Shown here piece after piece: positions 58,048 to 64,000 of a DNA stretch of 64,000 nt (positions within the stretch are counted from its first letter, which is position 1; every line of letters begins with the position of its first letter). Under the pieces are notes generated by a model. The model ran no database searches, was not told the DNA's origin, and saw only the letters and a program-made list of their open reading frames with translations. Location: NCBI RefSeq assembly GCF_011302055.1, contig NZ_CP049871.1:764501-828500 (forward strand), written 5' to 3'. The position numbers were made by a program, and so were the translations under genes. Origin of the DNA: Sphingomonas sinipercae. Its GTDB lineage: Bacteria > Pseudomonadota > Alphaproteobacteria > Sphingomonadales > Sphingomonadaceae.

Positions 58048-58938
58048 ATGGCTGACGAAAAAGAAACTCCGCAGGTAACCGCCGAAGGCGTCGAGCAGGC
58101 CCAGGTTGAAGTGCCGGCAAAGCAGGACGCGGTCATTCCGACCGAAGGCACGGCGCCAACTGAGGCCGCAGAACCTGTTGCAGCGGAACCCGCAGCAGCG
58201 GCTGAACCGGCACCGGCTGAGCCCGCAGCGCCTGCTGCTGCTGAACCCGCACCGCAGTCGCATGGCCGTGGCCCAGGCGGGCCAGGTGGCCGTGGCGGCC
58301 CCCGTGGCGGCCGTGGTGGCCCCGGCGGCGGCCGCGACAATCGCGGTGGCCGTGGCGGCCGTCGTGACGATCGTCGCGGACGTGGCGGCGACGACGATGG
58401 CGGTGAGGAGCTGATCGAAAAGCTCGTCCACATTAACCGCGTTTCGAAGACCGTTAAGGGCGGCAAGCGCTTCGGCTTCGCCGCGCTGGTCGTCGTCGGT
58501 GACGGCAAGGGCCGCGCCGGTTTCGGTCACGGCAAGGCGCGCGAAGTGCCGGAAGCAATCAGTAAGGCGACCGCTGCGGCGAAGAAGGCGATGGTTCGCG
58601 TTCCGCTGCGCGACGGGCGCACGCTTCACCATGACGGTCTTGGCCACTTCGGTGCCGGCCGAGTGACGGTTCGCACCGCTCCTGCGGGTACCGGGATCAT
58701 CGCCGGCGGCCCGATGCGCGCGATCTTCGAAAGCCTCGGCGTTGCCGACGTCGTCACCAAGTCGGTCGGCACGTCCAACCCGTACAACATGATCCGCGCG
58801 ACGTTCGAAGCGCTCAAGGACCAGACGAGCCCGCGCTCGGTGGCCCAGCGGCGTGGCAAGAAGGTTGCCGACCTGCTCGGCCGCGGTGGCGCCAGCCAGG
58901 CGGAAGCCGAGGCCCAGGCCGAAGCGATCACGGAGTAA
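58048..58938 (+). CDS. rpsE: 30S ribosomal protein S5 with long N-terminal Ala/Pro/Glu and Gly/Arg-rich extension
   Basis: The S5 core (~120-296) is normal: [40 protein letters not shown] and [20 protein letters not shown]. Residues 1-70 are an Ala/Pro/Glu repeat and 72-114 a Gly/Arg-rich stretch reminiscent of RGG RNA-binding boxes. At 296 aa it is far longer than the ~166-aa E. coli S5. There is no frameshift; the reading frame and start (adjacent to the rplR stop) are intact. Confidence 0.97.
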   Translation: MADEKETPQVTAEGVEQAQVEVPAKQDAVIPTEGTAPTEAAEPVAAEPAAAAEPAPAEPAAPAAAEPAPQSHGRGPGGPGGRGGPRGGRGGPGGGRDNRGGRGGRRDDRRGRGGDDDGGEELIEKLVHINRVSKTVKGGKRFGFAALVVVGDGKGRAGFGHGKAREVPEAISKATAAAKKAMVRVPLRDGRTLHHDGLGHFGAGRVTVRTAPAGTGIIAGGPMRAIFESLGVADVVTKSVGTSNPYNMIRATFEALKDQTSPRSVAQRRGKKVADLLGRGGASQAEAEAQAEAITE

Positions 58939-58943
58939 GCCAA

Positions 58944-59123
58944 ATGGCCAAGATCAAGATCACCCAGACCGGATCGCCGATCCGCCGCGACAAGACGCAA
59001 CGGGCGACCCTTGTCGGCCTCGGCCTCAACAAGATGCATCGCACCGTGGAAGTGGAGGGCACGCCTGAAGTGCTCGGCCAGGTCCGCAAGGTGCAGCACC
59101 TCCTGAGCGTCGAGAACGCCTGA
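58944..59123 (+). CDS. rpmD: 50S ribosomal protein L30
   Basis: A 59-aa protein, [20 protein letters not shown] then [20 protein letters not shown] and [13 protein letters not shown]. The Leu-Gly-Leu-x-Lys-x-x-x-x turn and position between rpsE and rplO identify L30. GAGTAAGCCAA precedes the ATG. Confidence 0.97.
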   Translation: MAKIKITQTGSPIRRDKTQRATLVGLGLNKMHRTVEVEGTPEVLGQVRKVQHLLSVENA

Positions 59124-59175
59124 CCTATCCGCGCCTTCGGGCGCTGCGCGACCACAGCGAAAGCGAGTGCAAGAC

Positions 59176-59724
59176 ATGAAACTGAACGAAATCAAGGACA
59201 ACCCTGGCGCCCGGAAGAGCCGGGTTCGCGTCGGCCGAGGCATCGGTTCTGGCGTCGGCAAGACTGCCGGCCGTGGCCAGAAGGGCCAGAAGAGCCGCTC
59301 CGGCGTGTCCATCTGGGGCTTTGAAGGCGGCCAGATGCCGCTGCACATGCGGTTGCCGAAGCGCGGCTTCAACAACAAGTTCGCCAAGGATTATGCCGAG
59401 GTGAATTTGGGCGCCGTCCAGAAGATGATCGACGCGGGCAAGCTCGACGCCAAGGGTACGCTTGATCACGACGCGCTGAAGGCCGCTGGCCTCGCTCGCG
59501 GCGGCAAGGACGGTGTGCGCCTGCTCGGCAAGGGTGAATTCAGCGCCAAGCTGGCTTTCCGCGTCGCCGGTGCCTCGAAGGGCGCGCGCGAAGCCGTCGA
59601 GAAAGCGGGCGGTTCGATCGAAATCATCGAGCGCGTCGCCGCCGCCGACAAGGCCGCCGCCAAGAAGGGCAAGGCGCGCGATGCGAGGCTTGCCGACAAG
59701 GCCGCCAAGAACGCCAAGGCGTAA
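59176..59724 (+). CDS. rplO: 50S ribosomal protein L15
   Basis: A 182-aa L15 (ATG 59176; three extra codons upstream are open). Typical: [40 protein letters not shown] and [20 protein letters not shown]. The C-terminus is Lys/Ala-rich and somewhat long (normal about 145). Followed by a repeat-bearing spacer before secY. Confidence 0.96.
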   Translation: MKLNEIKDNPGARKSRVRVGRGIGSGVGKTAGRGQKGQKSRSGVSIWGFEGGQMPLHMRLPKRGFNNKFAKDYAEVNLGAVQKMIDAGKLDAKGTLDHDALKAAGLARGGKDGVRLLGKGEFSAKLAFRVAGASKGAREAVEKAGGSIEIIERVAAADKAAAKKGKARDARLADKAAKNAKA

Positions 59725-59727
59725 CTT

Positions 59728-59794
59728 CGTATTGCGGGCAGCGTAGGGACGGGGCAATCCGGCCGGGCTGCTCCGCTCCGCTCGCAATGACGGA
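59728..59794. repeat. Degenerate intergenic repeat (CGTCATTGCGAGC family) between rplO and secY
   Basis: Read on the minus strand, 59773-59793 gives CGTCATTGCGAGCGGAGCGG, closely matching the CGTCATTGCGAGCG-x-AGCGAAGCAATCC intergenic repeat widespread in sphingomonads. A weaker inverted half (CGTATTGCGGGCAGCG) lies at 59728-59743, with GCAATCCGG between. It fills most of the 112-nt gap and is read through by the operon. Confidence 0.7.
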
Positions 59795-59836
59795 GCTACC
59801 GCCTATATCAGCGGCAGCGTAGGGGATTCGAACCAA

Positions 59837-61204
59837 ATGGCATCCGCAGCCGAGCAACTGGGCTCCAGCATCAGCCTGGGCAACTTCTCAAAGGCGACAG
59901 AACTCAAGAAGCGCCTGTGGTTCACGCTGGGCGCTCTCGTTCTTTTCCGCTTCCTGTCGTTCGTGCCGATTCCCGGCGTCGATCCGGCGGCGATGCAGGC
60001 GCTGTTCCAGACCCAGAGCGGCGGGATCCTCGACATCTTCAACACCTTTTCCGGCGGCGCGCTGGAGCGGATGAGCGTCATCGCGCTCGGCGTCATGCCT
60101 TACATCACCGCCTCGATCGTCGTGCAGCTCGGCGCGACCCTCTACGGACCGTGGCAGGCGCTGCGCAAAGAGGGCGAGACGGGCCGCAAGAAGCTCAACC
60201 AATATACACGCTACCTGACCGTCCTGCTCACCCTGGTTCAGGGCTATGCCGTGGTTCGCGGGCTCGAATCGCAGTCGATCAAGCAGGGCATCCAGGCGGT
60301 GGTCGAACCGGGCCTGGTGTTCCAGGTTGCCGGCACTATCTCGCTGGTTGGCGGAACCCTGTTCCTGATGTGGATTGGTGAGCAGATCACCAGCCGCGGC
60401 ATCGGCAACGGCGTGTCCCTGATCATCATGGCCGGTATCGTTGCCGGATTGCCGCGCGGGATCGTGCAGCTGTTCGAGGGCGGCCGGTCGGGCACGATGG
60501 ACCCGTTGATCGTTGTTTCCATCGTGCTGCTGACGGCGGCGCTGGTGGTCTTCATCTGCTTCATGGAGCGCGCGCAGCGGCGCGTGCTGATCCAATATCC
60601 AAAGCGCCAGACGGCGCGCGGGCTGATGCAGCAGGAGCGTTCGCACCTGCCGATCAAGATCAACACCGCCGGCGTCATCCCGCCGATCTTCGCTTCGTCG
60701 TTGCTGCTGATGCCGCTGACCGTGCTGCAATGGGCCGGGAGCGGGGTCGACCCGAACAGCGCGTCGAGCGAGTGGCTGATCACGATCAGCACGTACCTGC
60801 AGCACGGCACCCCGCTGTACATGCTGCTGTACGGGCTCGGCATCGTCTTCTTCTGCTTCTTCTACACCGCGGTGCAGTTCAACAGCGAGGAAACGTCGGA
60901 AAACCTGAAGCGCCATGGCGGCTTCATCCCCGGAATTCGGCCGGGGAAGGCGACCGAGCATTACTTCGACTTCCTGCTCACGCGGGTGACCGTGGTCGGC
61001 GCCGCTTACCTGGCGCTGATCTGCCTCATCCCGGAATTCTTGCTGGCGCAGGCCGGCATTCCGTTCCGTCTGGGCGGGACGAGCCTGCTAATCGTCGTCA
61101 ACGTGACGATGGACACCGTCACCCAGATCCAGAGCCACCTGATCGCCCACGAATATGGGAACTTGATCAAGAAGGCGAAGCTGAAGAGCGGCCGCAGGCG
61201 TTAA
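59837..61204 (+). CDS. secY: Protein translocase subunit SecY
   Basis: The 455-aa channel protein has ten membrane helices. Recognisable parts are VPIPGVDPAAMQALF, VIALGVMPYITASIVVQLGA, the GEQITSRGIGNGVSLIIMAG block and the cytosolic loop FIPGIRPGKATEHYFDFLLT. Plug region and C-terminus look normal. It is the penultimate gene of the spc-type operon. Confidence 0.98.
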   Translation: MASAAEQLGSSISLGNFSKATELKKRLWFTLGALVLFRFLSFVPIPGVDPAAMQALFQTQSGGILDIFNTFSGGALERMSVIALGVMPYITASIVVQLGATLYGPWQALRKEGETGRKKLNQYTRYLTVLLTLVQGYAVVRGLESQSIKQGIQAVVEPGLVFQVAGTISLVGGTLFLMWIGEQITSRGIGNGVSLIIMAGIVAGLPRGIVQLFEGGRSGTMDPLIVVSIVLLTAALVVFICFMERAQRRVLIQYPKRQTARGLMQQERSHLPIKINTAGVIPPIFASSLLLMPLTVLQWAGSGVDPNSASSEWLITISTYLQHGTPLYMLLYGLGIVFFCFFYTAVQFNSEETSENLKRHGGFIPGIRPGKATEHYFDFLLTRVTVVGAAYLALICLIPEFLLAQAGIPFRLGGTSLLIVVNVTMDTVTQIQSHLIAHEYGNLIKKAKLKSGRRR

Positions 61205-61231
61205 GGCGAGCGGACGGGAATGGATCGGCCG

Positions 61232-61891
61232 ATGAACATCATTCTGCTCGGTCCTCCGGGTGCTGGTAAGGGGACGCAGGCTGCCCGGCTGGAGGCCCAG
61301 CGCGGGATGGTCCAGCTGTCGACCGGCGATATGCTTCGCGAAGCCCTGGCCAATGGCACACCCGTCGGGTTGCAGGCCAAAGCCGTGATGGACGCCGGCG
61401 AGCTGGTCAGCGACGCCATCGTCAGCGCGCTCGTCGGGGAACGGCTCGACAAGCTTAAAGGACGCGGCGCGATCTTCGACGGTTATCCCCGAACCCAGGG
61501 ACAGGCCGAGGCGCTGGACCTGTTGCTAAGCGAACGCGGCCGGCAGCTCGACCACGTCATTGAGCTGGTGGTTGACGAAGACGCCCTGGTCGAGCGCATC
61601 GTCGGCCGGTTCAGCTGCGCGGTGTGTGGCACGCCCTATCACGATCTCTACAAGATGCCGAAGGTCCAGGAGACTTGCGACACGTGCGGTTCGCACGAGT
61701 TCAAGCGTCGCCCCGACGATAATGAAGCGACGGTGCGCACGCGCATGGCCGAATATCGATCGAAAACCGCGCCGATCCTTCCTTATTACGAGCAGCGCGG
61801 TTTGGTCCGTCATGTCGACGGCATGCTGAGCGTCGACGAAGTCTCCGATCGAATCGATCAACTGCTCGCCGGAGACTCCGCGCGCTCATAG
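61232..61891 (+). CDS. adk: Adenylate kinase with zinc-binding lid
   Basis: The 219-aa enzyme balances ATP, ADP and AMP. P-loop LLGPPGAGKGTQAARLE, AMP-site DGYPRTQGQAEALD, and a lid with four Cys (CAVCGTPYHDLYKMPK then CDTCGS), the zinc-structured type. ATG 61232 is preferred over one four codons upstream because the family starts MNIILLG. Its 3' end overlaps convergent folA by 34 nt. Confidence 0.97.
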   Translation: MNIILLGPPGAGKGTQAARLEAQRGMVQLSTGDMLREALANGTPVGLQAKAVMDAGELVSDAIVSALVGERLDKLKGRGAIFDGYPRTQGQAEALDLLLSERGRQLDHVIELVVDEDALVERIVGRFSCAVCGTPYHDLYKMPKVQETCDTCGSHEFKRRPDDNEATVRTRMAEYRSKTAPILPYYEQRGLVRHVDGMLSVDEVSDRIDQLLAGDSARS

Positions 61892-62367
61892 GATAGGAAG
61901 CGGAAGCCCGGTTTGCCGGCTTGCTGCTGATGCTCCTCGCGCCCGGTTTCGATCCACTCGGCGCCGTCCCTTGGATCGTCGATCACGGTGTCGCCATCGA
62001 CGTCTGCAAGCACCTCCGTCAGCTCCAGCCGGTCGGCCAGCGGCAGGAACAGTGCAAAGATGTCCGCTCCCCCGATCACCGAAACCGGCTCCCCACCGGC
62101 AAGAGCGAGCGCCTGGTCGATCGAGCTTGCCACTTCGGCGCCCTCAGCCTGCCAATTTGAGTCCCGGGTGAGGACGATGTGCCGGCGCCCGGGCAACAGG
62201 CCGGGAAGGCTGTCAAAGGTCTTCCGCCCCATCACCATGACCGTTTGCATAGTCAGCGACTTGAAGCGCTTTAGGTCAGCCGGCAGGTGCCACGGCAATT
62301 GGCCGTCGCGGCCGATGACCCCGTTGATGGCACGGGCGACGATGATCGTGATTGATGGGCGCGTCAT
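61858..62367 (-). CDS. folA: Dihydrofolate reductase
   Basis: Reduces dihydrofolate to tetrahydrofolate with NADPH. The 169-aa protein starts MTRPSITIIVARAINGVIGR, contains GQLPWHLPADLKRFKSLTM, MGRKTFDSLPGLLPGRRHIV and SVIGGADIFALFLPLADRLE. The catalytic acidic residue lies in LPADLKRF (Asp). It is convergent with adk and divergent from the FAD-linked oxidase. Confidence 0.95.
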   Translation of the reverse strand: MTRPSITIIVARAINGVIGRDGQLPWHLPADLKRFKSLTMQTVMVMGRKTFDSLPGLLPGRRHIVLTRDSNWQAEGAEVASSIDQALALAGGEPVSVIGGADIFALFLPLADRLELTEVLADVDGDTVIDDPRDGAEWIETGREEHQQQAGKPGFRFLSYERAESPASS

Positions 62368-62424
62368 CGGTTCGATTTGCCCCCGACGACGGGCAATGCC
62401 AAGCTGCCGCCGGTGAATAGCAAA

Positions 62425-63831
62425 ATGCAGGCCTTTATCGACGCCGTCCGGAACGCGATTGGCGACAAGGCGGTCGTGACCGACCGGCAAGACATCGAAC
62501 CGTGGCTGACCGACTGGCGGGGGCGATATCGCGGCGAAGCGCCTGCGATGCTGTCACCCGCCAACCGCCAAGAGGTGCAGTCGATCGTTGCCTTGGCGGC
62601 CGAGCATGGCGTTCCCCTTGTCCCTCAGGGTGGGAACACCTCGATGGTCGGCGGGGCAACGCCGCCGGAGGAAGGTTCTGCCGTCATCCTGTCACTGAGG
62701 CGGATGAACCGGCTGCCGTCGATCAGCGCCGAAGACAATCTGGCGGTTGCGGAAGCGGGAATGATCCTGTCCGACCTGCACGACGCCGCCGCGGCGGCCG
62801 GCCGTCGCTTTCCGCTGACGCTCGGGTCGCGCGGCAGTTGCACGGTAGGCGGACTGGCCGCGACCAATGCCGGCGGGACGCAAGTCCTTCGGTTCGGGAC
62901 GATGCGGGAGCTGGTCGCCGGGGTCGAGGCGGTGCTTGCCGACGGGTCGGTCCATGACGGCCTGGCCGCGCTCAAGAAGGATAATCGGGGCTACGATCTC
63001 AACCAGCTGCTGATCGGGTCGGAAGGGACGATTGGGGTCATTACCGCCGTCGCGCTGCGGCTGGTGCCCGCTGTGGCTGTGCGGGCGGTTGGCTGGGCCG
63101 GGGTGGCTGACCCACAGGCCGCCTTGCGCCTGCTCCGTTTCTTCGAGCAGCGGACCGACGCTGTCGAAGGATTCGAATTGATTGCCGGGGATTCGCTGGC
63201 TCTCGTCCTCAATCACATTCCTGGCACGCGCGCACCGCTTACCGGCAGTCACCGGTGGCATGTGCTGATCGAAGCGACTGCGGCCGATGCGGCGTCGGAT
63301 CCTGCGCAAATGCTCCAGGATGTGCTCGGCCAGGCGATGGAGGCCGGCATGGTCGAGGATGCGACGATTTCGGCCAATGAGGCGCAGGCCGAAGCCTTCT
63401 GGCGCATTCGCGACAGCATCTCGGAAGCCGAGCGCGCCGAAGGGCCGACGACCGCCCACGACATCTCCGTGCCGATTGCCGCAATGCCGGATTTCATCGT
63501 CGAATCGTCAAGGACGGTAGAGCAAGCCTTTCCCGGCGCGGTCGCCAGCGCGTTCGGCCACCTTGGCGACGGCAACGTCCACTTCCATGTCCGCGCCGGC
63601 AGCCGGGTCGGCCCAGACTGGATGGCGGCGGAAGCGCCGGCAGTGACCCGCCTGGTGCATGACCTGGTCGTCGCCGCCGGCGGATCGATCTCAGCCGAGC
63701 ACGGTATCGGCCAGATGAAGCGCGACGAATTGGAACGCCTCGCCGCGCCCGGGGACCTTGCGGCGATGCGCGCAATCAAGCGCGCCCTGGATCCGCGCGG
63801 AATCTTCAACCCCGGCAAGCTCGTCGACTAG
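62425..63831 (+). CDS. FAD-linked oxidase (D-lactate/D-2-hydroxyglutarate dehydrogenase-like)
   Basis: A 468-aa flavoprotein of the GlcD/DLD family. FAD-binding PCMH domain with LVPQGGNTSMVGGATPPEEG, TLGSRGSCTVGGLAATNAGG and GYDLNQLLIGSEGTIGVITA, then the C-terminal substrate domain ending AEHGIGQMKRDELERLAAPG and PRGIFNPGKL. The frame is open to a TTG at 62377 and a GTG at 62413; ATG 62425 fits the family. The substrate (D-2-hydroxyglutarate, D-lactate or glycolate) cannot be fixed. Confidence 0.92.
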   Translation: MQAFIDAVRNAIGDKAVVTDRQDIEPWLTDWRGRYRGEAPAMLSPANRQEVQSIVALAAEHGVPLVPQGGNTSMVGGATPPEEGSAVILSLRRMNRLPSISAEDNLAVAEAGMILSDLHDAAAAAGRRFPLTLGSRGSCTVGGLAATNAGGTQVLRFGTMRELVAGVEAVLADGSVHDGLAALKKDNRGYDLNQLLIGSEGTIGVITAVALRLVPAVAVRAVGWAGVADPQAALRLLRFFEQRTDAVEGFELIAGDSLALVLNHIPGTRAPLTGSHRWHVLIEATAADAASDPAQMLQDVLGQAMEAGMVEDATISANEAQAEAFWRIRDSISEAERAEGPTTAHDISVPIAAMPDFIVESSRTVEQAFPGAVASAFGHLGDGNVHFHVRAGSRVGPDWMAAEAPAVTRLVHDLVVAAGGSISAEHGIGQMKRDELERLAAPGDLAAMRAIKRALDPRGIFNPGKLVD

Positions 63832-63849
63832 GCCGGTTTCACGGTGAAG

Positions 63850-63926
63850 TGGCGCGCCCGGTAGGATTCGAACCTACGACCTCAAGCTTAGAAGGCTCGT
63901 GCTCTATCCAACTGAGCTACGGGCGC
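63850..63926 (-). tRNA. tRNA-Arg (anticodon UCU)
   Basis: A full cloverleaf on the minus strand: acceptor GCGCCCG pairing with CGGGCGC, D-arm GCTC...GAGC, anticodon stem CGAGC/GCTTG with loop CTTCTAA (anticodon TCT, reading AGA), T-arm with TTCGAATC, discriminator G and an encoded CCA (63852-63850). It is 77 nt long. AGA is a rare codon in GC-rich genomes. Confidence 0.97.
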
Positions 63927-64000
63927 GCGGGAAAGGCAAATTAGGGCAATTGCCGGTCCGCTCAAAGCGCCATTCAGTTGGCGTTCAAGCAAATAGGTGG
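63927..64000. other. Window end, no feature seen
   Basis: The last 74 nt upstream of tRNA-Arg hold no recognisable gene. The tRNA promoter should lie here on the minus strand, but no convincing -35/-10 pair was found. Confidence 0.5.

Noticed and set aside
58260..58415. GC-rich tandem-like repeats in rpsE, considered as a DNA repeat or CRISPR-like array
   Set aside because: The periodicity comes from Gly/Arg codons of the S5 extension; unit length is irregular and there are no spacers.

Overview
The window is chromosomal DNA from a GC-rich alphaproteobacterium, most probably of the Sphingomonadales. Three things point there. The order tsaB-rimI-fur-plsC-miaB-phoH-ybeY-corC-lnt-metK-trmB-rimP-nusA-ylxR-infB is the alphaproteobacterial one. 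A MucR-type zinc-finger regulator is present. One intergenic repeat resembles the CGTCATTGCGAGC family common in sphingomonads. No phage, plasmid, transposase, CRISPR or rRNA genes were seen.

Left arm (1-21740, mostly minus strand): read from 21739 down to 1, this is a housekeeping string. It starts with a cytochrome c'/cytochrome b561 pair and a NifU-like Fe-S scaffold. Then come tsaB, rimI, mucR, fur, plsC, miaB, phoH, ybeY, corC, lnt, metK, trmB, rimP, nusA, ylxR and infB, the last cut by the window edge. Accessory cassettes break the ancestral order: an acyltransferase and a VOC protein between corC and lnt, and between trmB and rimP a type III polyketide synthase with an isoprenylcysteine-methyltransferase-like partner, a PQQ sugar dehydrogenase and small secreted proteins.

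Middle (21750-43850): a minus-strand block encodes the complete valine route from isobutyryl-CoA to propionyl-CoA (acyl-CoA dehydrogenase, enoyl-CoA hydratase, 3-hydroxyisobutyryl-CoA hydrolase, mmsB, mmsA), with a glutathione S-transferase and a lipoprotein inside. Next come divergent secreted peptidases (M3 and M28), a small zinc-finger protein, RNase R, an FMN reductase, DoxX, kynureninase, dCTP deaminase, the replicative helicase DnaB, dihydrolipoamide dehydrogenase, a secreted amidohydrolase, a CDF metal transporter and small envelope proteins.

Right arm (44030-61890, plus strand): the str operon (rpsL-rpsG-fusA-tuf), then the S10-spc operon from rpsJ to secY-adk. A lone minus-strand secreted gene and a terminator separate the two. 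The usual continuation rpsM-rpsK-rpoA-rplQ is absent: adk is followed by a convergent folA, an FAD-linked oxidase and a tRNA-Arg(UCU). Ribosomal proteins L3, S17 and S5 carry unusually long low-complexity extensions.

No single clearly novel system stands out. The best candidates for a second look are the polyketide/methyltransferase pair, the cassettes breaking the ancestral cluster, the structured rpsJ-rplC spacer, and the palindromes or DnaA-box-like sites upstream of lpdA, mmsA and dnaB.
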